This document shows, one piece after another, positions 1-11,481 of a stretch of 64,000 nucleotides of DNA (its first letter is position 1; the number at the start of each line of letters is the position of its first letter). Both the position numbers and the translations under genes were made by a program. Below the pieces are notes generated by a model. That model was not told the origin of the DNA. It did no database searches and worked only from the letters and a program-made list of their open reading frames with translations. This stretch comes from Akanthomyces muscarius (Eukaryota; Ascomycota; Sordariomycetes; Hypocreales; Cordycipitaceae): assembly GCF_028009165.1 (NCBI RefSeq), contig NC_079242.1, positions 1,364,001 to 1,428,000 on the forward strand. The letters are read 5' to 3'.

Positions 1-1692
1 TCAGTGCCCCTGCGATTGTATCAGTCTGACATGAAGCGACAGCCGGCTTTTGGCCAGCCCAATACAGAATCGGGAACGCTAGGGCAAGCATGGGGGCGTA
101 TTACACAAGGCGCGATGATGCATCATGGGGATACATAGCCCCCAAAAGCAGCACGGAGCAGTTCTCTGTGGGCATAAGCAGCTCAGACGATGGTAGTCGC
201 TGGTAGAACCGAGCAGACCAAGAATAGCTCTGTGGGCGCAGTGGCGCTTTCAGAGTTACAGACCTCCCATACACTACCAATAGTTAAACACAATGCATCG
301 CAAAGTTACTGTCCCATCTACAAACAGACCGTGCTGAACCATAAGCGTGGACCAGGCAGGACGACTAGGCAAAGGCGGCGCGGGACCAGACCGTGTTAAG
401 CAGAAACGGGGCGCCATGGTTGGACGGCGGTGCCAATAGCGCCAATAGCGCCAAATGCAGGCCTGGCCGGGGCAGGTTGGCTTTGGCTGGCAGGATGGTG
501 TGCAGTGGCCCGGGCTGTGGGCAGTGGCACCTTTGTGGCTCCTCAGTGGCTCACAGCGACGCTGACGGCAAGCCTGTACTGGCAGCATCTCCACGGCGTT
601 GTAAGAAAAAGGCTGTCGTGCAGCAAGTCGCAAGCTTCCGATGGCTTTTATTAGCAGGATCCCAATTTCCTTTGTGCAGGCGCACGAACCACCCTGCAGC
701 GTTCTTTTTTCGGCGGCAGTGGCTGCGGTGCTACCATTTGGTCTGAACGCCTGTGAATAGCTGGAGCCTGTCAACCTGTGAAGCTGGTGCGGCCACTGCA
801 CTGGTAAACTGTGCTAACCTGGTGCGCCTACGCTGCCGGAGCTTACCAGTACCTAATAAAAAGGAGGCCACTTGGGCTGCCGTCCGCAGCGTAGCTTCTG
901 TCGTTTGCTTGGGCGCTCCACCTCCCCTAGCATGAACCCCCCCCCTCCCCGTCGAGCGTGCTCCCCTAATAAGCAGAGGCCCAAGGTACCTGATTACCTG
1001 CCCATTTACCTGCCTAAGCCAGGTACCTAGCGTCTTCCCCAAGACCGTTTTGCGCATCGCCATTTCCCACCTCTCTCATCGCCTCTCTCTTCCTCCCCTC
1101 CCGCACCAACGCCTCTTTCTTTTTCTCGCCTTGTCCCCCCTCGTCCAACCCAGCCCTCTTGCTGTCCCAGCGTCGTGTCGCTGCCCATACCGGCATCAGC
1201 ACAGTCCGTTTTATCTCCTCTGTAAGTTCGTTTCCTGTTTCAATTGCGACGATTCATGCAAGACGTGCGTGACGGGCGCTGTCTTGTGCTCCCGCCAGCC
1301 CCGAGAGCAGTGGCCCCTGGTGGAGATTTCAGGAGTTCGGACAGCCATCCGCGAAAAAACACAGCAGCACACAGCCTGCCAACCTCGACGAAACGCCGCT
1401 CCTGACGCTCTTGATTGACTGCCAACTCAATCAGCACTCTCTGGTCGACGCTGCGCCCTTTCTCCTTGTTTTTGCTCTCGTCTGCGCGCCCGCAGCTGCT
1501 ACACCAAGCTCTACGCCTCGACCAACACCAGCCCCCCGCACAAACAGCGCAAGCATTGCGAGCGTGTGAGAGACGAGACTGTTTACTGACAAGATACCAT
1601 TATTTCAGAACGAAAGACGCCGAATAATCGCGACGTCTTGCCCTTGTCATCTCGTTACGATCCCCTGACGTCGACTCTCCACTCCTACCACG
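1..1692. other. Intergenic region and leader upstream of the Ggamma gene
   Basis: No ORF here has convincing codon usage or a family match. The stretch from about 1060 to 1690 is rich in C and T on the plus strand, as expected for a fungal promoter and 5' UTR. It contains TTACTGACAAG...ATTTCAG (about 1575-1608), which could be the 3' end of a leader intron. Around 984-1030 there is a cluster of TACCTG/TACCTA elements of the kind seen at several other intergenic places in the window. Confidence 0.5.
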
Positions 1693-2032
1693 ATGCCTCA
1701 GTACGCTACGCGAGACGGCGACACGGCGCAGTTCAAGAAGAACAAGCAGTCCATGGCCGACCTCAAGCTTCGCAGGTTAACCGAGCTTAACAACCGTCTG
1801 CGTGAGGATCTCGAGCGCGAGCGCATCCCCGTCAGCACTGCTTCAAGAAGGTAAGAAACAACGTGACGGTCCGCCGTCAGCTGGGAACAGCGCGACTAAC
1901 GTGGTTGATAGTATCATTGCCTATTGCAACGGTACAAGAGATTATATGGTGCCGTCAGTCTGGGGTTCTGTCGCAAAGGGTGAGGACCCCTATGCACCGC
2001 AACAATCCGGCGGCTGCTGTGTTGTCATGTAA
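1693..2032 (+). CDS. Heterotrimeric G-protein gamma subunit
   Basis: Small membrane-anchored subunit that pairs with Gbeta in heterotrimeric G-protein signalling; in fungi this pathway controls mating, conidiation and nutrient sensing. Two exons, 1693-1850 and 1912-2032, flank a 61-base intron (GTAAGA donor, CTAAC branch site, ATAG acceptor). The product is 92 residues, the usual size for fungal Ggamma. Residues about 20-45 form a charged amphipathic helix (MADLKLRRLTELNNRL), the Gbeta-binding coiled coil. The C terminus ends CCVVM: Cys89 starts a CaaX box for prenylation and Cys88 next to it is a probable palmitoylation site. The start is the first ATG in the frame, after a pyrimidine-rich leader. 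Family assignment is firm; the second exon alone is diagnostic. Confidence 0.95.
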
Positions 2033-3050
2033 AGAACGACTGGTTACTGGACGGCGCACGGCGAATCGCGATATTTTCAAAGAGAGAAAGTATCGGGCGC
2101 TATTTTTTACGAAATGGGACGCGAGTTGTTGCCAACGAGCTCGACACCCGAAATAGGCATATATCCCACGAAAGGAGCCCGACGAGATGCGCGACATACC
2201 CGCTTCACTGCTCAACAGTCAGCACCGACAAGATCTCGCATATATACACGACGGCTCCTTCCTTTCCCCCTTTGGTTTTTTTCTTTCTGGCTCGGCGTTG
2301 GCACCCTTTGTAATATCAGAAGAGGGCATGGAGGCAGGCGGAAAGAGCAGGCTGTGCAACATGAACGACATGTCTTTTTATTTGTGGTAGATTCTGTCAC
2401 CCGTTTTTTTTGTCCACTTTATTTCCTACGTATTTCACAGCGAACGAAGAAAGGGACGGGGTCAAGGAGAAATAGCAGTGGAGGACGAGCAAACCCGTCG
2501 ATGAGCAAGTCCTGCAGTCATTGATCTTCTAGCTACACGGGCTCTCGGCGGCGACGGCGGTCTTTCTTAATGGGCAAGGCTACGAATGACAGAGGATCTA
2601 TGGCTATGGGAAGCAGATCCTCGAGCATGTATTATTTCTTCCCCGTTTTTTAAATTTTATTCAGCACATCTGCATGTCTCTTGGCGTACAAAACAGTATG
2701 ATGACCGCATGCTGACAAAGTGTTGTGTGCAGTCGCATGCTAATGCAATGCAGCCCATCAAGCGCCTGTGGCACTCTGGTGCTGCATTGGTTTCGACAAG
2801 TTCCTTTTAATTTTGTCGGTTTTATTCAAGTAGAGAAGACATCGTACAAAACAATGTCCGCAGTCCTTCCACCCCTCCCCCAGACGAACACCTCCTGGTT
2901 TGTGTGGGGAAACGAACGTTTCTCTGTCGCATGGAGTTTCTCCCGCTCCCCCACCATCGTCTCATTGCCATCTTTAATCGACTGTCCCATCAGAGGAAAA
3001 GCGCTTCTTTGCCTATATTGCTGAATAAAGGCGCAAAAACAAGTGTCACC
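2033..3050. other. Intergenic, no gene seen
   Basis: Holds the 3' UTR of the Ggamma gene and the promoter of the Rdx-type gene. The ORFs here (for example 2114-2524 plus and 2826-3239 minus) are low-complexity, lack plausible starts or splice structure and look like chance. Confidence 0.5.
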
Positions 3051-3699
3051 ATGGCAGAAGACGACTACGCGACGCCCGCGGCGGCTGGCACTCAACGCCT
3101 GCCCCGCGTCAGCATTGAGTTTTGTACGCAGTGTAAATGGCTGCTCCGCGCCGCCTATGTGAGCCATTTTGCTTTTTTGTTCTTTCCTTTTTTCCTTGGC
3201 ACCATTGCTTTTGATTTTGTTTCTATTTATAATTACCATGACCCTCCACTCTCACCCCTTCCAGCCCCCAGTACTACCAGAACAGAAGCCATTAAAAAAA
3301 AAAAAAAGCTAACCGTTGGGGCTTGTCGGCTAGTATGCGCAGGAACTGCTGTCGACCTTTTCCACAGATCTCGGCGAAGTCGCCCTGCAGCCGTCTACGG
3401 GAGGCAGATTCATCGTCACCATTCACCACGGCGCCGCTGGGGCAAGCGGGCAGGAGGAGTCTGGTCAACAGGTGCTGTGGGATCGCAAAGTGGATGGCGG
3501 GTTTCCAGAGACAAAGGAGCTCAAGAGAAGGGTGAGGGATGTGATTGAGCCGGGCAGGGACCTGGGTCATGTGGATAAAGATTACGCAAAGGGAGCAGCA
3601 GCAGCAGCATCGACGGTGGCAGAGAAGAAAGAAGAGGAGGAGGGGGAGGAAGAGAAAAAGACGGACGCTGCTGGGAAAGAGTGCGAAGACTGCAAGTAA
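3051..3699 (+). CDS. Rdx/SelW-type (selenoprotein W-like) thioredoxin-fold protein, Cys form
   Basis: Member of the Rdx family (SelW/SelT/SelH-like), small thioredoxin-fold proteins thought to act in thiol redox reactions. Two exons, 3051-3158 and 3334-3699, are separated by a 175-base intron that contains an A-run; the product is 157 residues. The redox motif FCTQCKW places Cys25 and Cys28 where animal SelW has CxxU, so this is the cysteine form. It is followed by the family pattern of an aromatic helix (LLRAAYYAQELL) and a LGEVALQPSTGGRF strand. The tail from about residue 125 is an Ala/Glu/Lys-rich low-complexity extension ending CEDCK. The stop codon TAA lies inside a perfect GTAAGT donor at 3696-3701, so a longer spliced form is possible (see findings). 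Family call is strong; substrate is unknown. Confidence 0.88.
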
Positions 3700-3726
3700 G
3701 TGGTCATGGTAGACGGCTGAGATGGA

Positions 3727-4615
3727 ATGATGATGGTCGTTCCAGCTCGGAGTATCGGCGTGCACTGCGGGTTGGTGTCAGCGGTGTTGGCCATTGCTAT
3801 CATAACAACAGCTACTGCGTCTCCATGGAGAAAGGATCGCGAGTTGAGCCTGTGCTTTGGGCTGCTCGTAGCCGAGTGCCTCCAGCGCGTAGGTACGGAG
3901 CACTAGACGGGGGTTTGAGGTCGAGTGCCAGTAGAGAGCGCAGAAAGCCTGGCGTCACTTAGCTGTTGGAGCGAGAATGATGTACATTTAGGGCGCCTCG
4001 AAATGTCTCAAGTAGTGTTTCTATGTTTCGACTCGTATTCGTGGTAGCGATCTATACACAGCATCCCACCCGGGACTTGTCTCTCGATGCTCGAGACAGG
4101 CACAAAGCCTTCATCGCGCTCCTCTCACGTGCCTCGGACAGCTCATCACGCTCATGTTGACGAGCGTGATGGCCGCCGCCCTGCCGCAGAGTGGCGAAGC
4201 TGCGCCTCGCCAGAACCAGGAACGGCATGTATACATCGCAGTGGTGTAAGAAGGACCCGCACGAGGAGCATCACGCCACGATCCAACTCTCTGACCAGAC
4301 ACTCCGGGGGCACCTGGTGCACAGTACACTGGCGGTCCGCCCTTCGCCATATCCGTCACGCTCAGGAGGCTAGAGACGAAGGGCAACAAGGACACGGAGC
4401 AGCAGGCCAAGAAGCAGCGGCAGGACGAGAGGGAGAAGGAGGAGAAAGAAGAGAGGTGGGAGACTTCTCCGCGACACAAGACACCTTGTCAATCTACACG
4501 ACGTCTTCTGGAACGCCATGTGTCCGCTGAGCCTTTGACAGGGCTCCTAACCGTGGGCTGCTTCTTGGTCGGATCCTCTGCGAATGTCGGCATCATGGTG
4601 ACTGGCCCGCCATGA
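3727..4615 (+). CDS. Possible small multi-exon membrane protein, unknown family
   Basis: I do not recognise this protein. Three open segments join in frame: 3727-3888, 4100-4243 and 4325-4615, giving 198 residues. The proposed introns are 3889-4099 (GTAGGT...GACAG) and 4244-4324 (GTGTAAG, CTCTGAC branch, CACAG). Each exon encodes a hydrophobic stretch: LVSAVLAIAIITTATA in exon 1, LITLMLTSVMAAAL in exon 2 and LLTVGCFLVGSSANVGIMV near the C terminus. A Lys/Glu/Gln-rich helix (about residues 118-140) separates the last two. Against it: the first ATG is only 27 bases after the Rdx stop codon, which is very tight for separate fungal genes, and one intron is long. It could instead be a spliced extension of the Rdx gene or start elsewhere. 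Confidence 0.33.
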
Positions 4616-5469
4616 AGGTGCCAAAAAGAATTAAAATAAAAGTAAAGACACGCCGCTTAAACAGAATCAAGAGCTCATTCCATGTTCAGTTTTTTAATCA
4701 CTTTGGCTGTTATCCTCTGTCTCTTCTATTCTTCTTCATTCTCCTTATTTCTCTTATCCTTCTTGTTTCTCATATTCCTCGTATTATCTATACTTTCCCA
4801 ACTTTTCTTTACATTCTTTCTTTTCATTATAACCAACAGCCCAACCTCCGGCGTCGGTTCAGTCTTCAGCATGAGCAAACCGACGGCCAGGCCGCGGAGC
4901 TACTTACTGTGGGCAAGATGGAACTCGTATGTGGTTCTCATGCATTCAGCAACATGAGCGGCCTCCCGACACTGCGCTTCGTGCGTGTGTCGTGAAACCA
5001 AAAGTATTGTAATAACAAGGGTGGTCTTGTAAGTGACGCACAATTTGCTGCCTCAGCTTTGCCGTCTACTGTCTGCTGCTGTCAACGTACGGCCTGTTCA
5101 ACGTTGGTGTCGTCGTGTATCAGTAAGCAGGACTTTGTATGGATGGGGGAGGAGGGCTTCTCAGACGTACGCCGTGTTCTCAGAGCAGGGCAGACAGCCG
5201 TCCTTGCTTGCGGGTTTTGTCGCACGAAATCCGGGGCGATGCCCGACCTGGATGGCCTTTTATTCCTGCGGCATGGCTGATCCGCGGTAGAGTCGAGGGG
5301 CAACTAGCCTAAGTGAAGAATTTGGATGAAGATACAAGGGGTGTCGTGGTATGCTCTGGCAGTGACCCTGGCGAACAAATGATTGATAAAGAAACGCTCG
5401 AGGACAGACCGGTTTGGTCAGACCGGCGCCTGATGAATATAAATTCACCGCCTCGAAGCGACTGATCTC
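4616..5469. other. Intergenic, AT-rich pyrimidine tract, no gene seen
   Basis: Positions 4680-4850 are a T/C-rich tract that reads as a false run of Phe/Leu/Ser in two frames. The rest shows no convincing coding signal. A TATA-like AATATAAATT lies near 5437, about 30 bases before the proposed start of the next gene. Confidence 0.45.
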
Positions 5470-7405
5470 ATGCTTGCCAGCCGTGACCGGTGAGACTTCT
5501 CAATGCAGTACCCTAATTGCATGATCAGGCAAATCGTTCAGGCAAAACCGACAGACTCCGAATTGGCTTGTTTGCAGCTGTTCTATCGGCACTGCCGGAA
5601 AGTGTCAGTAGTCTTCACAGAACTGTACCTGAATCCGGCCCGTGAGCCAATGAGGCAGCCTGTTTGGTACGCAAAAGTCCTCATATCCAGGTTCTTGACC
5701 CACGCGGAGAAGACGTGAGGGCAGCACTGCGGAAGCTGTTGCAGCTAGTCAGTGAACAATGCAACAGGCTCAAGGTGGAGACCAGCGAATTCCGCCATGG
5801 TGTATTAGCTGTAGGTTTCTTTATAGTTCTATCGATAATGATTGCTCCTGATGCAGTGTTGCTAGGTTCGCTTCTCTCGCACGGGTTTCCTGGCACCAGG
5901 TCCTCCGTTTCAGAGTAGGGCAAAGAGGCTCTGCGATGCGATGGTGAACCACGAGAATGCAGACAAGATTGCTCAAATTACGAAGCGGGACGTCCTGGGC
6001 ATCTCTCCCAGATCTAAAGAGTTTGAAATCATCCTCCGTCAGTCTCTTTGCAAGATTTCCTGTGACCAGTCAGATCGATTCTTCGACGAGACTTACGGGG
6101 AGCCGGTCAGCCAGCTCCCGCCATGGTGAGTCTGTCCTCTTTGCGTGTGGCGCGATTACAGAATGCGGTCGTGGTAACCAGTCAATGTTTTCCCCAGGGC
6201 CATCTCGTTCGCTTTAGGTGTCATAACCGGTATACCCGTGTACAAACCGTCTGCCGCTGCTGTAGCCCGGCTGGAAGCACGAACCGTGGCAGAAATCGAT
6301 GCTGCTGGGGTTTTTCTGAAATGGCTAGTCGATCAACGCGGAGAAGAAGAAGTACGCTCTTCCATAAACTTAGGAGCTGCAAGCAGAACCTGAAGCTGAT
6401 CAAAAACCCCAGCGAAACGAAAGCCTGGAAGCTCAGCTGGGCGCCGCCAATGGAGATCTTTTCCGCCTCGTTCGCTCGATTCTTGAATGTACGCAAGAGC
6501 TTCAAGGTAATGGTCTTGTCTGTTTTCTTTGGTCAGGGTTGTTACTGTGACCGGGCCGTACAAATACTTCTATCACCACGCTTACGCTTGTTCAGAAAAC
6601 ATCTCTCGGCAAAGCATCCGCCGGTGGCGCCACCGCATCGACAACCGGTCTTACCTGGCCCTCAATGCCGCAGCAAAGATTCTACTGAGCAATGGTGCTA
6701 TTCTGGCCAAGTTCATGGAATCATATCAGGAAGGCGGCGGTATCAGCTCCCATAGCCTTGTGGGCACCATCGCCGCCGCCATGTCTGAGGGAAGCATTGG
6801 GTCTACGACGGTGCCCCTCGCCCAGTTCACATTCTCGCATTTTACCGGCCTCCTGACGACCTTGGCTTGGCCTTCTACGGTAGCAGTCACTAGCCCTGTT
6901 ACATTAATCGCAGGCCTGGGCATTGGGGTGGCCTCACTGATTGGTCATCTCCAAGCTCGCGTTGCCAAGAAAGCAGCGTTACGCCTCAAACAAGTTACGT
7001 AAACAACCTGTCGTCCTTTCCATACTTTTCGCGCATAGGGAGCTCACATTCCTGCTAGATCTGGTATTCATTTCCAAGATACTTTTCTTGGGCCAACAAG
7101 TCGATCTTCTTCAGAGTTGGGAGAACACGGCAGTTGGAGAAGAAGTGCGGCGTAAGCATCTACGCAAGATGAACTGCCCGGAGACGGTGACGATGTGGAC
7201 TGAATTCATAAGACAAGCTAGGGCGGGCGACCTCGAGCCCAGATTGCCCGCGCATAGACTTTCAAACCTCGCTTTAGATTCAGGCGGCAGGAAAGCAAGA
7301 AAACGAGATGTCCGGCTGTATCTAAGCTACCTGCTCGTAGCGGGGACTGAAGAGGTCGGTTCTGACACGGAAGCCGAAGGGCAGAGCTCTAGCGACAGCG
7401 AGTAG
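5470..7405 (+). CDS. Conserved-looking protein of unknown function, at least eight exons
   Basis: No family was recognised. The coding signal hops frames across introns. Supported exons are 5542-5624, 5691-5810, 5866-6125, 6198-about 6327, 6374-6506, 6596-about 6993 and about 7079-7405, with a tiny first exon 5470-5482 (MLAS) as the best start. The model closes in frame at about 487 residues, or about 502 if the last intron is 6999-7038. Good splice signals include 6126-6197 (GTGAGT...CCCCAG) and 6507-6595 (GTAATG...TTCAG). The junction near 6328-6373 is weak. The product has a hydrophobic segment (AISFALGVITGIPVY), a long glycine-rich hydrophobic stretch near the C-terminal third (TLIAGLGIGVASLIGHL) followed by basic residues, and an acidic serine tail. 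It is probably membrane-associated, but that is inference. Gene real: likely; exact ends: uncertain. Confidence 0.55.
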
Positions 7406-7881
7406 TGTCATCGCTTTATTGATCACTATTACTTGTCCAAGCAATTTAGCTCAATAGTATGTTTGATGAGTCTGGTAGGCATCACAGTTGCATGCAGTTA
7501 GCTCTCATTTGAACATGACAATCAGCTAGCAATTCACAGCCAAGACCAAGACGATTATAGATGAGAATTGTTTGTAAATTTTATATCAGTGAAGCTAAGA
7601 AACAGCCGTGTCGTTATCAGGCATTTGGGGTTTTTTTTTTGGTTTTACAAATAGCGACAAGGTTCATCTCTGGTGTAAGCGGCGACACAGTGGATCCAGA
7701 CATGGGCGACTATCACATCCGAGATCCGTGGTGTGGCGGCAGCCAGAGGAAAAGACGGTACAGCAGAGAGCTGTAGTGGGCGAGGGGGGCATAGACGCCG
7801 CGCCGACGAAGACGCTGCCCTAGAGCATTGAGGCGACAAAGAGATTTCGGCGAGTGGGTGGTCAGTGACGAAGCGTTGCGT
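7406..7881. other. Convergent 3' region
   Basis: Gap between the unknown plus-strand gene and the minus-strand PP1 gene. It holds both 3' UTRs. No coding signal was seen. Confidence 0.5.
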
Positions 7882-8976
7882 TTAGCGACGGCCGAACCTG
7901 CAAACGAGGGTTAGCAAACGGGACATGACCATTAGCAAAACAGACAAAACTCACTTCTGCTTCTTCTCGGCAGGCTTGAGGATCTGGAACGAGCACAGCA
8001 AGCTCTCGTCGACGCTCATCATGGCGCCGGCATTGTCAAACTCGCCGCAGTAGTTGGGGGCAGAGAAGAGCGTGACGAGCTGGCGCTTGGAGAAGAACTC
8101 GTAGCCGTCCTCGACGACCTGGTGAGCGCGGCAGATGAGATCCATGTCGTGTTTCTGCAGGAATCGCGACACCACATCCGGACCAAAGGTGAATGAGACA
8201 CCACGATCATTTTCGCTCCATCCGGTGATATCCTTGTCGGGGTCAGACCAGAGGAGATCGCAAAGCAGACCACAGTCGGGAATCTGGGAAATAGTCAGTG
8301 TTGGCCATGATTGGGAGCATCTTGAGCAACGTACATCAGTGGGACGCATGACGCGACGGATCTGCTCCATCGAGTTCAGGTCGGGGCTGAGACCACCGTG
8401 CATGGTGAAAATCTTCTCGTCGATGATAGCGGCAATGGGAAGACAGTTGAAGCAGTCGGTGAAGGTCTTCCAGAGCTTGATGTTGTAGCGACGCTTGCAC
8501 TCGTCGTAGAAGCCGTAAATGCGGTTGATGGAGGCGCACTCGTGGTTGCCGCGTAGGATGAAGAAGTTCTCGGGGTACTGGATCTTGTAGGCGAGGAGAA
8601 GGCAGATGGTCTCGAGGGACTGCTTGCCACGGTCGACGTAGTCGCCGAGGAAGAGGTAGTTGGCCTCGGGAGGGAAGCCGCCGTACTCGAAGAGACGGAG
8701 GAGGTCGTAGTACTGGCCGTGGATATCACCGCAGATCTGGGAGGCGGGTTAGCTGGCAGGTTTGGTGGGATGCATGCGTGAAGCTCGCAATCGTACCTTG
8801 ATGGGGGCCTCAAGCTCAAGAAGGATGGGCTGAGAGATGAAGATCTCACGGGCCTTGGTACAGAGGTAGCGAATCTCAGACTCGAGGAGCTGGACCTGCT
8901 TGCCGGGGCGGCTGCCTCGGACCTCGAGAAGTCTGTCGATTATGGAGTCGAGGTCGACATCGTGTTGGTCGGCCAT
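7882..8976 (-). CDS. Serine/threonine protein phosphatase PP1 catalytic subunit
   Basis: Catalytic subunit of protein phosphatase 1 (Glc7/Dis2/BimG group), a metal-dependent phosphatase directed to glycogen metabolism, mitosis and polarity by regulatory subunits. Four exons (8797-8976, 8335-8736, 7955-8283, 7882-7897) encode 308 residues, the usual length for fungal PP1. All PPP signatures are present: GDIHG at 63-67, GDYVDRG at 91-97 and RGNHE at 122-126, plus [11 protein letters not shown] near the C terminus. The last intron (7898-7954) places the final residues FGRR on a 16-base exon; without splicing the protein would stop just after ...EKKQK. The SAPNYCGEF loop and the catalytic His/Asp residues are intact, so an active enzyme is expected. 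The leader region upstream is long and pyrimidine-rich. Confidence 0.97.
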
Positions 8977-11481
8977 TGCGATCGGTTCCCTATGGCCAGG
9001 GAGTGCCCGCAGAGAGTAGAAGAGAGGGGTACGCAAACGAGGCGCGGCAGGGCCTAGCTATTGACAGATGACGATGCTTTCGCGAGCGAGAGAAGCAGGC
9101 CGGGGGCAGGGCAGAGAAGCCGGGAAAGCTCTTTGTCGCGAGGGGGGAGAGCGGAGCGCGGGGTGTCAGAAGCGGCAGCAAAAAGAGGAGCAGCTGGCAA
9201 ATCGATGCGCTTGGCAAGAAAAGGCCTTGGTGGCAATCTGCATGAAAAGGCGTTCTTGTTAGCAAGCGCATTACAAATGCGGGCGCCGAGGGAGAAAAAA
9301 AAAAGCGAGGCGAAAAAAAGTCGCATGTTGACAAAGCTAGATGGAAAATGATGGAATTGAAGGCGTTCTAGGCAAATATTTGCAAAAGAACGATGGAACC
9401 ACGTATTCGCGCGCTGACAGCACAGCAAGGCCACAGTTGCTGCGAAAATTATGGCGTGGTGTTGAGGGGGGCCGAAGCAGGGAGGGAGGGGGAAAGAGAG
9501 CGTGCGTGTGTGCTGCTTGCTGGTACTGAGAGGAGAGGGGGACAAAGCGCGACGGCGGAACAGGCGGACTCACCACGTAGGGGAAAAAAGTGACGACAGC
9601 AGCAAAAGGGCGCGTCAGTCAATCAGCAGAAAAGAGCAAGAAATGCTCAGAAGCGGCGCTTTAAAAAATGCAGCACGCAATGTATTTTCGACTGAAGAAC
9701 GTTTTTCGGTATCTTTTCAGATATTCGTTCGTTGTGGGCGAGAATCAAAGACTCGCCAGGTCGCCGTGTTGTTGCTGCAAACAAAAGTGCTCGCAGGCTT
9801 TTTTTTTTTTGGTCGCCGAGGGAGGTGTCAGTGCGAAACTGGGGGCTCCGAAGGATGTTCGCCGTTTGGACCTTGAAAAAGGTCGAGTCGTCTTGTTCTT
9901 TATCTTCTGTAGAAGATGGAAAGATTTTGCGTCGTGGGGGAGACGCGGTCGCCGTGTTATCGCTTTGGGGAGGACAGGAAATGTCGCCGTTGGGGTGGTG
10001 TCGCAGGAGGAAAGAAGAGCGAGGGCGTCGCTGTTGCGGAGGAGGAGGGGGAAGTACTTTTTTTTTTTGCCTTGCCTTGCCTTGGCTGGCGGCGGCGGGC
10101 CGGGCTATTTTTCCCTTGGTGTACCAGTAGGCAGGTAGGTACTTACCTACCTAGGGTACCTAGGGGGGGGCGCAGCAGGTCCCTTGCTGGCGTTGGGCCA
10201 GTTTTCAGTGGGCTGCTGCTACGGACGCGCTGAGATGCCCTTGCTTTTTAGCGTCCCGGCCGGGGCGGAAGCGCATTCTGGGGGAGCTTAGGGCAGCTGG
10301 CAAGCTACCACCCGCCGCCACCTACCTAGACAGACCCTGTAATAGCCTTTCCAATCTGCTGGAGCTTGTCTCTGAATATTTACATACCTACCTGTACTGA
10401 GTAGAAAACAGAGGCTGCAGCCTGATGTGCCCGGTGGCTGCGCCGCCTTCTGCCATTGCAACCACTAGATGCCGCTCTCTGACGCTTCTTGATCATTGCC
10501 GCTCCTCTCAAATGCCACGACCAGGTTGCACAAGCTGCATGTCTCGTCATGACACTTGCTTCCTTTCTAGAGCCACAACGAGTGGCCTGATGGGCGGGCG
10601 ACACCCGGGCATTCCTAGGTAGGTACAGACAGTTTTGAGTTGAAGGATCAGCGGCGAAACCTTGTCCAAGCCATGCCAATTCAAGCCAACCAACTAACAA
10701 CCGCCTGCTTCTTTTTTCCTACACAAATTAGACTTTTTTGACCTAATTTTCTTCTTCTTTTTACCCCTCGTCTGAAATGTGCCCTAGCCCTGAATCATCG
10801 ATGATCTTGCTACTGCTCGCTCTATCCGTCCTCGATTTTGACGAGCGCCGCGACGGCTTCTACGCAAAAACTACCGGATAGCCGGGCAGACCTCTCACAT
10901 CCTATCCAACTATTAATAAATCTAGACTCTGTCTCCTCTCCTCTCCTCGCCACCCCTGGACCGTCCGCCCCTCCTTTGTCCCCCAGTTAGCGCCCGCCCA
11001 GCCGTGGAGGGGGGGAAGGTAGTGTGGCTTGCTGGCGAATCCTGAAAGCCGCAGAAGCTCGCCTGCGAGAGAGAACACGAAGCTTGCCGTTGTTCGTATA
11101 TGCGTCGTAGACACTGACATTCACACGCTCAGTTGAAAGCCACCGTCGGGTCATCACTCTCGTCACCCAAATGCCGACTGATTGGGCCTCGGTTGCGTCG
11201 CTCTTGTCTCTCATTCTCCTCTTCTTCGCACCATGCAACAGGATAATGCAGTACCGTCTTGTATGCCCGACGCGACACTTCTTGGCACGGCTCTTGTTCC
11301 AGAAGCTGTGCCCGTATTCCACCACTGAAGCCCCGTCGACCCTCTCCCGCCTTGCGCATTACGCGCATGCATCATGCATCAAAAGACTCCAGTCCAACCA
11401 CATAATCACTTTGCATTTTTTTTTTAAATCTATGGAGTTGCCTATGAGTCAACTAAAGACAGCATCATCCAAGTCAACTTT
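8977..11481. other. Long leader and promoter region upstream of PP1
   Basis: About 2.5 kb with no supported gene. Read on the minus strand, 9000-9600 is C/T-rich, as in a long PP1 5' UTR, and may include leader introns. Several purine/pyrimidine homopolymers occur. TACCTA-type elements cluster at 10126-10165, 10317-10330, 10380-10392 and 10611-10624. Open frames here are low-complexity. Confidence 0.45.

Noticed and set aside
4612..4995. ORFs that look like multi-span membrane proteins
   Set aside because: The hydrophobicity comes from a T/C-rich low-complexity tract that reads as Phe/Leu/Ser in two frames.
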